A DNA stretch of 64,000 nucleotides from an uncultured Draconibacterium sp. (GCF_963675585.1 NZ_OY776411.1:997001-1061000), one strand, 5' to 3'; positions 26,434-36,046 are shown, counted from the stretch's first letter. The notes: a model not told the origin generated them from the sequence alone. Program-made: numbers and translations.

Positions 26434-27799
26434 GGTGAATAACAACGATAAAAAAAACATTGCCGTAATAGGAGCCGGATTAACGGGTTTAACCACTGCT
26501 TTTTACCTAAAAAGGCACGGCTTTAATGTGCGGGTTTTCGAAAAATCGGACCGTGCAGGTGGAGTAATTCAAACGCATAGTGAGAATGGTTTTGTATTCG
26601 AATCCGGACCAAATACCGGCTCTATGTCGCGAGGTGAAGCAGCCGAATTATTCGAGGATTTAAAAGACGACTGTTCGCTGGAAATAGCCGACGAAAGTGC
26701 CAAAGCACGCTGGATTTGGTTAAACAACCGGTGGCATACGATTCCTTCAGGATTGATTGGAGGAATTACCACTCCGCTGTTTTCGTTTGCCGATAAACTG
26801 CGTTTATTGGGCGAACCTTTTCGAAAAAAAGGAACCAACCCGGAGGAAACAATCGCAGAAATGGTGCGCAGGAGAATGGGTAAAACCTTTTTGCGAAATG
26901 CAATTGATCCATTTATTTCTGGAGTTTATTCCGGCGATCCGGAAAAGCTGGTGACAAAATATGCCATTCCAAAATTGTACGAACTGGAACAAAACTTTGG
27001 TAGTTTTATTGGCGGAACCATTAAAAAATCGAAAGAACCCAAATCGGAACTTGATAAAAAAGCCAGCAAAGAAGTTTTCTCTGCCAGCGGTGGTTTGGAA
27101 AACCTGATTAAAGCACTTGTTAAACACATTGGAGAAGAAAACATCAGCTTAAATTGTGAAAATCTATCTGCAAAATATGCCGAAAACAAAGGGTACACAC
27201 TTGAAGGCGATGATACCGTGTATTCGAATGTAATTTCAACCATTGGAGCTTACAATCTGGAGCGTGTTTTTTCGTTTTTACCTGCCGAAAAACTTGCCAA
27301 AATCAATCAGTTGGAATACGCAAAAGTAACCCAGGTAACGCTGGGTTTTAAAAAGTGGAAAGGGATTCCTATTCAATCGTTTGGTGGTTTGGTACCTTCA
27401 GCAGAGAAACGCGATGTTCTGGGAATTTTGCTCCTTTCTTCGTTCCTGAAAAACCGGGCTCCAAAAGGAGGAGCTTTGTTATCGGTGTTTTTAGGCGGTG
27501 TTCGAAAACCTCAGTTTATCGATTTTAGCGACGAAGAAATAGTGAAACTGGTTGAAAAGGAAGTTGTGGCAATGATGGGATTAAAAGAATTTAATCCTGA
27601 TCTCGTAAAAATATTCCGGTATAAACATGCCATTCCACAATACAGTTTCGAATCGAAGGACAAACTCGAAGCTATTTCTTCTTTGGAAGAGGAGTTTCCG
27701 GGACTAATTTTAGCCGGAAATATTCGTGATGGAATTGGAATGGCCGACAGAATAAAACAAGGCAGAAGAATTGCTGACCAGTTAGCTGCACAAGTATGA
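26402..27799 (+). CDS. hemG: Protoporphyrinogen oxidase, HemY-type flavoprotein
   Basis: A 465-residue FAD-dependent oxidase that makes protoporphyrin IX from protoporphyrinogen IX (or works on coproporphyrinogen in some bacteria). The FAD-binding loop is AVIGAGLTGLTTAFYL, followed by VFEKSDRAGG and the C-terminal LAGNIRDGIGMADRI, all typical of the HemY/PPO family. The first ATG at 26402 lies inside hemN; a GTG at 26435, 1 base after the hemN stop, is an equally likely start. The end overlaps the hemH start (ATGA). Confidence 0.93.
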   Translation: MQLKNSQKHYKVNNNDKKNIAVIGAGLTGLTTAFYLKRHGFNVRVFEKSDRAGGVIQTHSENGFVFESGPNTGSMSRGEAAELFEDLKDDCSLEIADESAKARWIWLNNRWHTIPSGLIGGITTPLFSFADKLRLLGEPFRKKGTNPEETIAEMVRRRMGKTFLRNAIDPFISGVYSGDPEKLVTKYAIPKLYELEQNFGSFIGGTIKKSKEPKSELDKKASKEVFSASGGLENLIKALVKHIGEENISLNCENLSAKYAENKGYTLEGDDTVYSNVISTIGAYNLERVFSFLPAEKLAKINQLEYAKVTQVTLGFKKWKGIPIQSFGGLVPSAEKRDVLGILLLSSFLKNRAPKGGALLSVFLGGVRKPQFIDFSDEEIVKLVEKEVVAMMGLKEFNPDLVKIFRYKHAIPQYSFESKDKLEAISSLEEEFPGLILAGNIRDGIGMADRIKQGRRIADQLAAQV

Positions 27800-28782
27800 A
27801 TACAAAAAAAACACCTGTATTACTAATGAATGTTGGTAGCCCCGATGCGCCAACAGTACCGGCAGTACGTCGTTTTCTTTCCGAATTTTTAAACGACAAA
27901 CGTGTAATCGATCTTCCCTGGTTGCTCCGAAAATTTTTGGTGAACCTGATAATTATACCTTTCCGGGTAAAAAATTCAACCCAGCTTTATCAGCAATTAT
28001 GGACCGAAAAAGGATCGGCTCTGATTTACATTTCAGAAGAATTAAAAAACAAGTTACAGACAAAATTAGGCGACGATTTTGAGGTTTTTATGGGAATGCG
28101 TTACGGAAATCCGCATTATAAAAAAGCCCTTGCAGAAATAAAAGAAAAAGGTTACAAAGAAGTAATTGTTCTGCCTTTGTATCCGCAACACGCGCTTTCA
28201 ACCACCGAAACTTCATTTGTAGCGGTTGAAGATGAAGTCAGGAAATTTAAAAATCCACCCAAACTTTTAAAAATCGGGCAGTTTTACCAGAATCCAAAAT
28301 TTGCACAGGCTTTTGCCGAACAGGCAAAAAAATACAAACCAGAAACTTTCGACCATATTCTCATCTCATTTCACGGATTACCTATTCGGCAAGATGCGAA
28401 AAGCAAGCCTAAAAACGTACCTGATTATTCGTACAGCAAAGCCTGTTGCGAAACGTCGCAGTTAATAGCCAAAGAGTTAAATCTTTCTGAAACAGACTAC
28501 ACCATTGGTTTTCAATCGCGTTTATCAAAAAACTGGCTCACTCCTTTTTCAGACGAAATTATCATGGAAAAATTAAAGGAAGGCAAAAAAAGAATACTTG
28601 TTTTAGCACCTGCCTTTGTTACCGATTGTTTGGAAACCATTGTTGAAATTGAATATGAATACGCCGAGGAATTTGTAAAAAACGGAGGAGAAAAATTGCA
28701 ACTGGTTAGTAGTTTAAATGCCGAAAACCTTTGGATTGATATGTTGGCCGATATGATTACAGAAAGAAAAAACAGAAATTAA
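27796..28782 (+). CDS. hemH: Ferrochelatase
   Basis: HemH inserts ferrous iron into protoporphyrin IX to give heme. The 328-residue protein has NVGSPDAPTVPAVRRFLSEFL at the start, the active-site SFHGLP (about residues 190-195), the Cys pair in KACCE, and PAFVTDCLETIVEIE with the conserved Glu near residue 280. The gene overlaps hemG by 4 bases (ATGA), which suggests translational coupling. It is followed after 15 bases by a small membrane-protein gene. Confidence 0.97.
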   Translation: MNTKKTPVLLMNVGSPDAPTVPAVRRFLSEFLNDKRVIDLPWLLRKFLVNLIIIPFRVKNSTQLYQQLWTEKGSALIYISEELKNKLQTKLGDDFEVFMGMRYGNPHYKKALAEIKEKGYKEVIVLPLYPQHALSTTETSFVAVEDEVRKFKNPPKLLKIGQFYQNPKFAQAFAEQAKKYKPETFDHILISFHGLPIRQDAKSKPKNVPDYSYSKACCETSQLIAKELNLSETDYTIGFQSRLSKNWLTPFSDEIIMEKLKEGKKRILVLAPAFVTDCLETIVEIEYEYAEEFVKNGGEKLQLVSSLNAENLWIDMLADMITERKNRN

Positions 28783-28797
28783 TTTTACCGTTCGAGC

Positions 28798-29127
28798 ATG
28801 GCTGATTGCACTATTCTTTTATTAATTACTACAGTTTTACCACAGCCAGGTTCGGAAGAATTATGGTGGCGGATATTAATTACATGTTTGGCCACATTTG
28901 TAATTAACCTGCCCTTTGGATACTGGCGTGGTGGATTACGCAAACTCTCTTTTCTCTGGTTTCTGGCCATTCATGCACCGGTTCCGTTGGTCATTTTAAT
29001 ACGTAAATTCAACCAGCTTCAACTCAGTTGGACACTTGCTCCCTTTTTACTTGGAAGCTTTTTTTTAGGACAATTTGCAGGGAGAAAATTATACGGTTTA
29101 AAACCATGGAAAAAGCCGGAAAAATAA
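28798..29127 (+). CDS. Small multi-pass membrane protein at end of heme cluster
   Basis: A 109-residue protein with three likely membrane segments (about residues 24-42, 49-66 and 76-92). Conserved-looking features are GYWRGGLRKLSFLWFLAIHAPVP and the GRKLYG tail. It starts 15 bases after hemH in the same direction and ends in a hairpin, so it is probably the last gene of the heme operon. I do not recognise a named family. A link with heme handling is only suggested by position. Confidence 0.75.
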   Translation: MADCTILLLITTVLPQPGSEELWWRILITCLATFVINLPFGYWRGGLRKLSFLWFLAIHAPVPLVILIRKFNQLQLSWTLAPFLLGSFFLGQFAGRKLYGLKPWKKPEK

Positions 29128-29148
29128 TTCCGGCTTCTTATTCATTTT
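29113..29148. terminator. Hairpin between convergent genes
   Basis: AAGCCGGAA pairs perfectly with TTCCGGCTT across a 6-base loop and overlaps the stop of the small membrane-protein gene. T-runs are short on both sides, so it may end transcripts from both strands. Confidence 0.65.
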
Positions 29149-29154
29149 TGAGTA

Positions 29155-31638
29155 TTACTGTGCTAAAACCTTAGCTGTTCCACTGGTTAATCCTTCCGAT
29201 TTTGCCAAAACAACAATTTCATTTGCTCTTTTATTCGAACGTACGATCAACAAACATTTTCCACGAAAAGTGTTCACTTTTGTTTGCTGAAAGCTTTTCA
29301 TATCCTTCGGGTTTCCATTTCCAACCGCTTGCACGTAACAATCTCCCTGAATCTCAAATTCAACCGGAAGTTCTGCATCGGGAACCAGCAGACCCTCTTC
29401 ATCTACAATTTCAACATTAAAATAAGCCAGATCATTTTCTGCTGCTTCAAATGTTTCGCATTCCGCAGTAATTTTTACAGCTGCCGGTTTTCCTGCTGTT
29501 TTTAAAGATTGACGAAGCACTTCTTCGCCGTCTTCTATTCCAATGGCCACCAATTCGCCGGGATGATAAGGAACAGTAAAATACGTTGCCAAAGCAGTAA
29601 TTTTTCGCTCCTGCATTGGAATATCCATCTGCTGAACCGCAGGATTTTCCTGTCCAATTTCCTGTTCACCTATAAGATTCCCATTTAACTCAAGCCGAAC
29701 TTTATCGCAGCGCGAATACACCGAAACCTGAAGTGGCAATCCTTCGTTTCCTTCCCAGTTCCAGCTTTTCCATTCTTCGGGCCAGCCCCACATACTTATC
29801 ACTTCCTTACGTCCCTCAGCAACCGGAGCATGTACCATTATTTCAAGCTCGCTGTTGCGCCAAACCACATCGCGGTAAAACATTTGCGGCTTTTTGTAGC
29901 CCAATATGCTCACATCGCCACAGTAGGCATTAAACCACGGCCAGGGCGGCATAAATGCAGGTGCTTCGTTGTCTAACGCAGTATGACCAATTCCCGATTC
30001 GCCCAAATAATCCATGCCTGTCCAAACAAAATCGCCAATCACGTAAGGGTATTTTTCCACCAGCTGCCAGTTGTCGAATGCCTCCTTCGGAAACGATTCG
30101 GTTCCAACAATAATTCGTTTGGAATCTTTTTGATGATCCGGTTCGTAATTTTTCCACTGGTAGTTGTATCCGTGAATATCAAGAATGTCAAAAGCAGGCG
30201 CTGTGTCGTCCCAGGGTCTTCCGGGTTGATCCCAAAAATGACAAATGGCTTGTGTAACGGGGCGTGTTTTGTCCATCGAAAGAACTTTATTTCTCAGGTT
30301 TTTTGCAATTTCAAGCCCCGAAGAATCGGCACGTTCGCCAATTTCATTTCCAATACTCCAAATAATTATCGAGGGATGGTTCCGGTCTCTGAGTACCATC
30401 GACTCTAAATCTTTTTCCCACCACTCGTCGAAATACAAATTATAGTCTTCCGGATTTTTAGGTTTCTGCCACTGATCAAAAGACTCGTCCATTACCAACA
30501 TTCCCAACTCGTCGCAAGCATCAAGAAATGATTTTGAAGGAGGGTTATGCGAAGTTCGAATGGCATTAAATCCATTGTCTTTCATGGTTTTTACTCTTCG
30601 GTATTCGGCACGTTTAAAAGTGGCCGAGCCCAAAATTCCGTTATCATGATGCAAACATCCTCCTTTTAATAAAACACTTTGTCCATTTAATACAAATCCT
30701 TTTTCAGGAGAAAATTCAATGGTTCTGATTCCAAATTTCTCTTCAGTTTGGTCAATTAATTGTTTACCATCGAACACACGAAGTACCAGGGTATACAAAG
30801 CAGGATTTTCGGGAGACCAGAGTTCCGGATTAAAAACTTCTTCTTCGGTATGAATTACGTTGTTATTTGCTGCATCGAGTTCAATTAAGGCTTCAGAATC
30901 AGCAATCACTTCACCTGCCGGATTTAATATCTGAGTAGATAAAGTAAGCGATTTTCCCAATTTTGTTCCATTGGCGAACCGGGTTTCTAAAAGTACCTTA
31001 GCTTTTGTGCTTTCAACTTCAGGAGTAGTAATGTAAACGCCCCATAAATCAATGTGCACCGGATTGGTTTTAAGCAAACTTACATTTCTGTATATGCCAG
31101 AACCACTGTACCAACGAGAGTTTTTCCCTTCGTTTTTAACTTGCACGGCCAAAACATTTTCTTCTCCGGCTGGATTTAGAAAATCGGTTAAATCGTAGGC
31201 AAATGCAGTGTAACCATACGGATGATTTCCCAGATGATTTCCATTCAACCAAATATCAGCATTCATGTAAACCCCGTCGAAAAGAACCTTTATGATTTTT
31301 CCTTCGTGCGTTTTATCCAGGGTAAAATGTTTGCGGTACCAGGCAGTTCCTCCCACAACATGGCCGGTTGCTCCCCCTCCGGCACTCTCTTCCGAAAATG
31401 GCCCGATTTGGTTTACACCATCCTTTGCGGGTACGTCTTCAATCGAATAGTCGTGTGGAAGATCGAGAGTACGCCAGTTCGAATCGTCAAAATCGACAGA
31501 TTGTGCATTATCAGCATCGGCTCTTATAAATTTCCAGTCGTTGTTAAATTGAAATTCACGTTTCAGATTTTGATCTTTTACAGTGCACGAAAAAGATAAA
31601 AACAGAAGTGCAATAATGGAATAAGTTACTGATTTCAT
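29155..31638 (-). CDS. Glycoside hydrolase family 2 beta-galactosidase, lipoprotein
   Basis: An 827-residue secreted enzyme. The N-terminus (SIIALLFLSFSC) is a lipoprotein signal with the Cys at about residue 18, so it is likely anchored in an envelope membrane. The GH2 sugar-binding domain, Ig-like domain and TIM barrel follow, with the acid/base in IWSIGNEIGERADSSG and the nucleophile Glu in IVGTESFPKEAF. C-terminal Ig-like domains (DUF4982-type) complete it. It probably removes beta-galactosyl or related residues from glycans. No SusC/D pair or regulator is adjacent. Confidence 0.92.
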   Translation of the reverse strand: MKSVTYSIIALLFLSFSCTVKDQNLKREFQFNNDWKFIRADADNAQSVDFDDSNWRTLDLPHDYSIEDVPAKDGVNQIGPFSEESAGGGATGHVVGGTAWYRKHFTLDKTHEGKIIKVLFDGVYMNADIWLNGNHLGNHPYGYTAFAYDLTDFLNPAGEENVLAVQVKNEGKNSRWYSGSGIYRNVSLLKTNPVHIDLWGVYITTPEVESTKAKVLLETRFANGTKLGKSLTLSTQILNPAGEVIADSEALIELDAANNNVIHTEEEVFNPELWSPENPALYTLVLRVFDGKQLIDQTEEKFGIRTIEFSPEKGFVLNGQSVLLKGGCLHHDNGILGSATFKRAEYRRVKTMKDNGFNAIRTSHNPPSKSFLDACDELGMLVMDESFDQWQKPKNPEDYNLYFDEWWEKDLESMVLRDRNHPSIIIWSIGNEIGERADSSGLEIAKNLRNKVLSMDKTRPVTQAICHFWDQPGRPWDDTAPAFDILDIHGYNYQWKNYEPDHQKDSKRIIVGTESFPKEAFDNWQLVEKYPYVIGDFVWTGMDYLGESGIGHTALDNEAPAFMPPWPWFNAYCGDVSILGYKKPQMFYRDVVWRNSELEIMVHAPVAEGRKEVISMWGWPEEWKSWNWEGNEGLPLQVSVYSRCDKVRLELNGNLIGEQEIGQENPAVQQMDIPMQERKITALATYFTVPYHPGELVAIGIEDGEEVLRQSLKTAGKPAAVKITAECETFEAAENDLAYFNVEIVDEEGLLVPDAELPVEFEIQGDCYVQAVGNGNPKDMKSFQQTKVNTFRGKCLLIVRSNKRANEIVVLAKSEGLTSGTAKVLAQ

Positions 31639-31730
31639 TCGTCTTTGATATAGTTAGTTGATAAAGTGTAAATCTAACGATTATTTATCAAAAACTATAT
31701 TCCAAAAAACTACATGACAGAAGTTGTGGG

Positions 31731-33095
31731 CTATTTTACCACAACAGCTTTAATATTCACAAACTCTTTAATCCCGTATACCGAAAGTTCTCGTCCAAAA
31801 CCACTGGTTTTAATTCCTCCAAACGGTAAACGAGGATCTGACTTTACCGAGTCGTTGACAAAACAAGCACCCGCCTCCAACTGCATTTCAGCAATGTTTT
31901 CGCCACGTTTTGTATTCGAAGTAAAAACGGCAGCTCCCAAACCAAAATCGGAGTCGTTTGCCACTTTAATTGCTTCCTGTTCGTCTGCAACCCGAATTAC
32001 GGATGCCACCGGACCGAATAATTCTTCGTCGTATGCAGGCATTCCGGGTTTTACGTGCTCCAATATGGTTGGTGGATAATAGGCTCCTTTTCGGTGCGGA
32101 ATTTCGCCTCCAATAATAACTTCGGCTCCCTTTTTAATCGAGTCCAACACCTGCTTGTGTAATTCATCTCGCAAATCTTCGCGAGCCATTGGTCCCATGG
32201 TGGATTCTTCGTCAAAAGGATCGCCAAACTGAGCCGCATTCATTTCGTGGGCAAAATGTTCTAAAAACTTCGGATAAACTTCGTTTACCACAATAAATCT
32301 TTTGGCACCAATACAGCTTTGTCCTGCATTTAGTAGTCGGGCCGAAGCACAAATTTTCGCTGCCTTTTCAACATCGGCATCTTTTAAAATCAGGTACGGA
32401 TCGCTTCCACCCAATTCTAAAACACATTTTTTCAATTCGCTCCCGGCAATGGTTGCCACACTTTTTCCGGCGGCATTGCTACCGGTTAAACTTACTCCCT
32501 TTATGGCTTTGTGTTTAATCACTCCTTCAACCATGCCGCTGCCAATTATCAAACTTCGAAAAACGTTCTCCGGAAAACCAGCTTCCCGAAACAATTCTTC
32601 AATGGCCACCGAACAACCCGGAACATTACTGGCATGTTTTAAAACCGCTGTGTTTCCCGCCATTATGGTTGGTGCTGCAAATCGGAATACTTGCCAAAAT
32701 GGAAAATTCCAGGGCATAACACCTAAAATTGTTCCCAGGGATTGATACGAAACAAACGATTTTGATGCCTCCGTTTCAATGGGTTCATTTTCTAAAAAAC
32801 TCTCGGCATGTGCGGCGTAATAATCGCAAACCCAGGCACATTTTTCAATTTCTGCAATTCCCTCATTTTTAACTTTACCCATTTCCTGTGCCATTAAAAA
32901 TGCCAATTCCTCTTTTCTGCTGCGTAAAATGCTCGACAAATTATGCATCAGCTGGCCGCGGAACATAAACGAAGTACTTCGCCAGTGGTGCCAGGTTTTA
33001 TCTACAGAATTAATGATGGAAACTACTCCTTCTTTGGTGTGTTGCTCGTAGGATTTTACAATTTTACCGGTTGCAGGATTTATTGAGTGTTGCAT
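31731..33095 (-). CDS. Aldehyde dehydrogenase, succinate-semialdehyde type
   Basis: A 454-residue NAD(P)-dependent aldehyde dehydrogenase. Visible marks are GVMPWNFPFWQVFRFAAP, the catalytic Glu in LELGGSDPY, the catalytic Cys in NAGQSCIGAKRF, and FGGIKTSGFGREL at the end. The short form and SINPATGKI start fit the Sad/YneI branch of succinate-semialdehyde dehydrogenases; the substrate is inferred. I chose the ATG at 33095, since the upstream frame start at 33113 is a TTG. It follows osmC by 85 bases, with a terminator between them. Confidence 0.92.
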   Translation of the reverse strand: MQHSINPATGKIVKSYEQHTKEGVVSIINSVDKTWHHWRSTSFMFRGQLMHNLSSILRSRKEELAFLMAQEMGKVKNEGIAEIEKCAWVCDYYAAHAESFLENEPIETEASKSFVSYQSLGTILGVMPWNFPFWQVFRFAAPTIMAGNTAVLKHASNVPGCSVAIEELFREAGFPENVFRSLIIGSGMVEGVIKHKAIKGVSLTGSNAAGKSVATIAGSELKKCVLELGGSDPYLILKDADVEKAAKICASARLLNAGQSCIGAKRFIVVNEVYPKFLEHFAHEMNAAQFGDPFDEESTMGPMAREDLRDELHKQVLDSIKKGAEVIIGGEIPHRKGAYYPPTILEHVKPGMPAYDEELFGPVASVIRVADEQEAIKVANDSDFGLGAAVFTSNTKRGENIAEMQLEAGACFVNDSVKSDPRLPFGGIKTSGFGRELSVYGIKEFVNIKAVVVK

Positions 33096-33123
33096 ATTGA
33101 AATATTTGAACAAATAAAATTAA

Positions 33124-33153
33124 TAAAAAAAGCAACCTCCAAAAAGATTGCTT
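33124..33153 (-). terminator. Rho-independent terminator of osmC
   Basis: On the minus strand AAGCAATC pairs with GGTTGCTT (one G-T pair), followed by seven T residues. It lies about 28 bases after the osmC stop and separates it from the aldehyde dehydrogenase gene. Confidence 0.75.
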
Positions 33154-33180
33154 CTTATTTATTATTCCGAACCGAAAATC

Positions 33181-33597
33181 TTATTCTACTATTCTGATTT
33201 CTGTGTTCATTTCCATTGCCTGACGGTAAACGGCACTAACACCACAGTATTTTTCTTCTGAAAGTTTTACTGCTTTTTCCAATTTTTCCATTGGCAAATC
33301 TTTGCCTTTAAACTGGTAAACAATTGTCATTTTATTGTAGCGTTTTGGGTGATCTTCAGTTAATTCCCCTTCAACAATTACATTAAACGCCTCAAATTCC
33401 ACTTTCATTTTCTTCAGAATCATTACCACATCAATGCCTGTACATCCCGCCAGTGCTGTCAACATTAATTTCTTGGGACGAGGCCCCAGGTCGCTGCCAC
33501 CTGCTTCTTCCGGCGCATCGATAATTACCTTGTGCCCGTCTATTTCTGCTTCGAAAGCAATCTTGTCTGTCCACGACATATCTACTATATGCTTCAT
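33181..33597 (-). CDS. OsmC-family protein
   Basis: A 138-residue protein of the OsmC/Ohr fold. Both redox cysteines are present: one in TALAGCTGIDVV and one in EEKYCGVSAVYRQA. Members reduce organic hydroperoxides or protect against oxidative and osmotic stress; the YhfA-like subgroup is less well defined, and this short form is closest to it. A TATATTTG box stands 40 bases upstream on the minus strand. The Crp/Fnr regulator gene diverges 155 bases away and could control it. Confidence 0.92.
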   Translation of the reverse strand: MKHIVDMSWTDKIAFEAEIDGHKVIIDAPEEAGGSDLGPRPKKLMLTALAGCTGIDVVMILKKMKVEFEAFNVIVEGELTEDHPKRYNKMTIVYQFKGKDLPMEKLEKAVKLSEEKYCGVSAVYRQAMEMNTEIRIVE

Positions 33598-33636
33598 AAC
33601 ATCCTAATTTTAAATAGTTTTCAATTATTTTTGCAA

Positions 33637-33644
33637 CAAATATA
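33637..33644 (-). promoter_or_regulatory. TAnnTTTG -7 box of osmC
   Basis: The minus strand reads TATATTTG, a full match to the Bacteroidota -7 consensus, 39 bases upstream of the osmC start. No clear -33 element was found. Confidence 0.5.
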
Positions 33645-33752
33645 CAACATCTAAATATGTATATAAATAGTTTTTCCAGTGTTGAAGATAATTGTATTTT
33701 TAGCATTGATTAAAGAAAGGTTTCAGTTTTATTAAAAAATATTTAAACAGAA

Positions 33753-34454
33753 ATGAGAAGTGCAATTAAAAGGCCAAGTGAGGGAGATTCTAATCTAACT
33801 GGTTTTCAGTTGTTTAAAAAATTGACTGAAGAAGAATTTAACCGTTTAAATTATGAAAAAACATGCTCGCTTTACAAAAAAGGAACTATAATATATCGTG
33901 AGGGAAGCCGGCTTACCGGATTTTTTTGTGTTACCCGCGGAATAGTAAAAATTTTTAAAACCGGAATTGACGGTAAAGAACAGATCATACGATTTGCCAA
34001 AAAAGGAGAAATTATTGCATACCGTTCCTTATTAAGTCAGGAACTGGCATGTACTACTGCAAAGGTAATCGACGAAGCTGCTTTGTGCCACGTTCCATAT
34101 CAAACCTTACTTTTTCTGATTCAAAACAACTGGCAGTTTTCACATCACATGTTGCAAATTGTATGTCGCGAATTGCGCGAAGCCAACGACTACATTACCG
34201 ACATTGCACAGAAAACAGTGCGCGAACGTTTGGCTGAAGTACTTTTGCTGTTAAAAGAAAATTTTGACCTGGATAATCAGAATACACTTCAAATTTCGCT
34301 AACCCGTGAAGAACTTGCCAACATGGTGGGAACAGCTACCGAGTCGGTAATTCGCTTGTTGTCGGAATTCAAGAATGATAAAATGATTGAATTGCAAGGC
34401 AGGAAAATAAAATTTTTAGATATTCCTACACTTACACGGGTTGCCAATCTGTAA
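33753..34454 (+). CDS. Crp/Fnr-family transcriptional regulator
   Basis: A 233-residue DNA-binding regulator. The N-terminal cyclic-nucleotide-binding fold spans about residues 20-135 (LYKKGTIIYREGSRLTGFFCVTRG). The C-terminal winged helix includes LTREELANMVGTATESVIRLLSEF. The N-terminal Cys-rich motif of Fnr is absent, so it is not an iron-sulfur oxygen sensor of the classical type. The ligand is unknown. It is divergent from osmC, an arrangement that often marks a local regulator-target pair. A terminator follows. Confidence 0.93.
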   Translation: MRSAIKRPSEGDSNLTGFQLFKKLTEEEFNRLNYEKTCSLYKKGTIIYREGSRLTGFFCVTRGIVKIFKTGIDGKEQIIRFAKKGEIIAYRSLLSQELACTTAKVIDEAALCHVPYQTLLFLIQNNWQFSHHMLQIVCRELREANDYITDIAQKTVRERLAEVLLLLKENFDLDNQNTLQISLTREELANMVGTATESVIRLLSEFKNDKMIELQGRKIKFLDIPTLTRVANL

Positions 34455-34473
34455 AACAAACCACTTAAAATAC

Positions 34474-34496
34474 AACCGGCTGATTGCCGGTTTTTT
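34474..34496 (+). terminator. Rho-independent terminator of the Crp/Fnr gene
   Basis: AACCGGC pairs with GCCGGTT across a 5-base loop, followed by a T-run, about 20 bases after the stop codon. Confidence 0.85.
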
Positions 34497-35021
34497 ATGC
34501 CTGCATTTCTGAAAATACATTTATAATTTACACTTAGAAATACCGAAGCGGCTGCAAAGATTTAAGAGGGTTAAAACTAACTGCATCACAAAAAGCCTTA
34601 ACCAGAGAAATAACTCAGTTGCCATAAAATTATTTGCTCAACAAAACAGAGCATAAGAAAAAACGTTGAATGAGCTCTTTAGTAAATTACAAAATTTATT
34701 AGAGTCCAAATTCTTAAGATTCAATTATTTAATTTCCTGATACTTACATTATTCACACCTTTCTCAATGTCATCCTTAATGATGGTTATATCATCATAAA
34801 AATAGTATTCTAACCTTATTTGATGAAGTTGTTAAACTTTTCTTATAAACTTTTGTTTTGTGAATATTAAAATACTTAAAGATGCGTTTCCCTCAATTTA
34901 ATTCATTCCTATTTTTCACAATTTTTATCCAGGAAATGCAAGCGGGCTAATAAGCCAGATTTTTCTCATGTGTTCTATTTTCTACTTAGTCAAAATAAAT
35001 TAGTAATTAAAAATTAGAATT
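34497..35021. other. Gene-free AT-rich region
   Basis: I see no convincing open frame, tRNA or strong hairpin in this 525-base stretch. It is AT-rich and presumably holds the promoter of the secreted-protein gene at 35022, but I could not pick a clear TAnnTTTG box at a suitable distance. Confidence 0.5.
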
Positions 35022-35975
35022 ATGAAAATCAAAACACTTTTATTACTGGCGATCTTCACCGTCGCCCTGCTTCCAACATCAATGGCAAAAGAAAAAAAGA
35101 CTGTTGAAAAAACAAAATGGGAAACCGTTGATTTTATGGACAAATACAAAGGAAAAATCAAGGTTTCAGGTGGAGCAAAAAAGAACCTTCAACAAAATCA
35201 GTCATTTATCAGGGACTACGCCATTGGAAATGCACTCGTAATGAAAGGATCTGAAAGTAACGCCAAAGGATCTGTTTTCTCGGAAGTATTTTTTGGAGGC
35301 ATCCCACAAGAACCTTTTCAACAAATGGTTGAAGAATTGTACCAACAATTTACCGAAGGAATTTCCGGAGCAGGATTAACAATAACCGACGGCGACGAAC
35401 TATTAAAAAGTGCATGGGCAGTTAAAAAAAGTGGCGATAAAGGTTCATGGATAGGAAAAACCGGAAGCGACCCTATTCCTGTAAAGGCAAGTATAATGGA
35501 TGCTGTAGTGCCCGGTTTTGGTGTTTGGGGTGTTAAAGAAGCTGTATATTTCCGCCCTGTTAATAAAAATGTTTATATGACCGATAAAAAAGTATATGGC
35601 ACATTTTATCAAAATCTTTCGGCACAGAATGGTGTTTCTTTGATCGCTGTTTATTATAATCTCACCTTTGCCTGGTTTGATGGTGGCAGGGGTTATAAAA
35701 CATCACGACTGGAAACAAAACCTGCTTTATCCATTCAGCCAACGGTAGTAATTGACGGAGTTACCATAACTTTTGGAGAGTTACCCATTTGGGGAAACAA
35801 CGACTGGAGTATGGGTTTAACCGAAACGGATCTCAATAAATTGGAATACTTTGGTTTAGCAACTTCAGGTGAATATGCACTGCAAGCCAATGCAGATAAA
35901 TACATTGCTGAAGTAAAAGCCATTATTTCAAATTTTCAGACCGATTTGATTCAAGCATTAAAAGAAGAGCTTTAA
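35022..35975 (+). CDS. Secreted protein of unknown function
   Basis: A 317-residue protein with a signal peptide (KIKTLLLLAIFTVALLPTSMA). The mature part has no motif I recognise. Visible features are a Lys-rich start, a segment rich in aromatic residues (VYMTDKKVYGTFYQNL, LTFAWFDGGRGYKTSRLE) and the string PTVVIDGVTITFGELPIWGNN. A C-terminal helix (ADKYIAEVKAIISNFQTDLIQAL) closes it. It stands alone, flanked by a 525-base gap and a strong terminator. No function is claimed; a periplasmic or outer-membrane-associated location is likely. Confidence 0.8.
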   Translation: MKIKTLLLLAIFTVALLPTSMAKEKKTVEKTKWETVDFMDKYKGKIKVSGGAKKNLQQNQSFIRDYAIGNALVMKGSESNAKGSVFSEVFFGGIPQEPFQQMVEELYQQFTEGISGAGLTITDGDELLKSAWAVKKSGDKGSWIGKTGSDPIPVKASIMDAVVPGFGVWGVKEAVYFRPVNKNVYMTDKKVYGTFYQNLSAQNGVSLIAVYYNLTFAWFDGGRGYKTSRLETKPALSIQPTVVIDGVTITFGELPIWGNNDWSMGLTETDLNKLEYFGLATSGEYALQANADKYIAEVKAIISNFQTDLIQALKEEL

Positions 35976-36006
35976 AATACGCAGCCCTTAAATTGAAACA
36001 ATTTCA

Positions 36007-36046
36007 AAACAGCCTGTGATAATTAATTTGTCACAGGCTGTTTTTA
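36007..36046 (+). terminator. Rho-independent terminator of the secreted-protein gene
   Basis: AAACAGCCTGTGA pairs perfectly with TCACAGGCTGTTT over 13 bases across an 11-base loop, followed by T residues. It lies about 32 bases after the stop. Confidence 0.88.
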
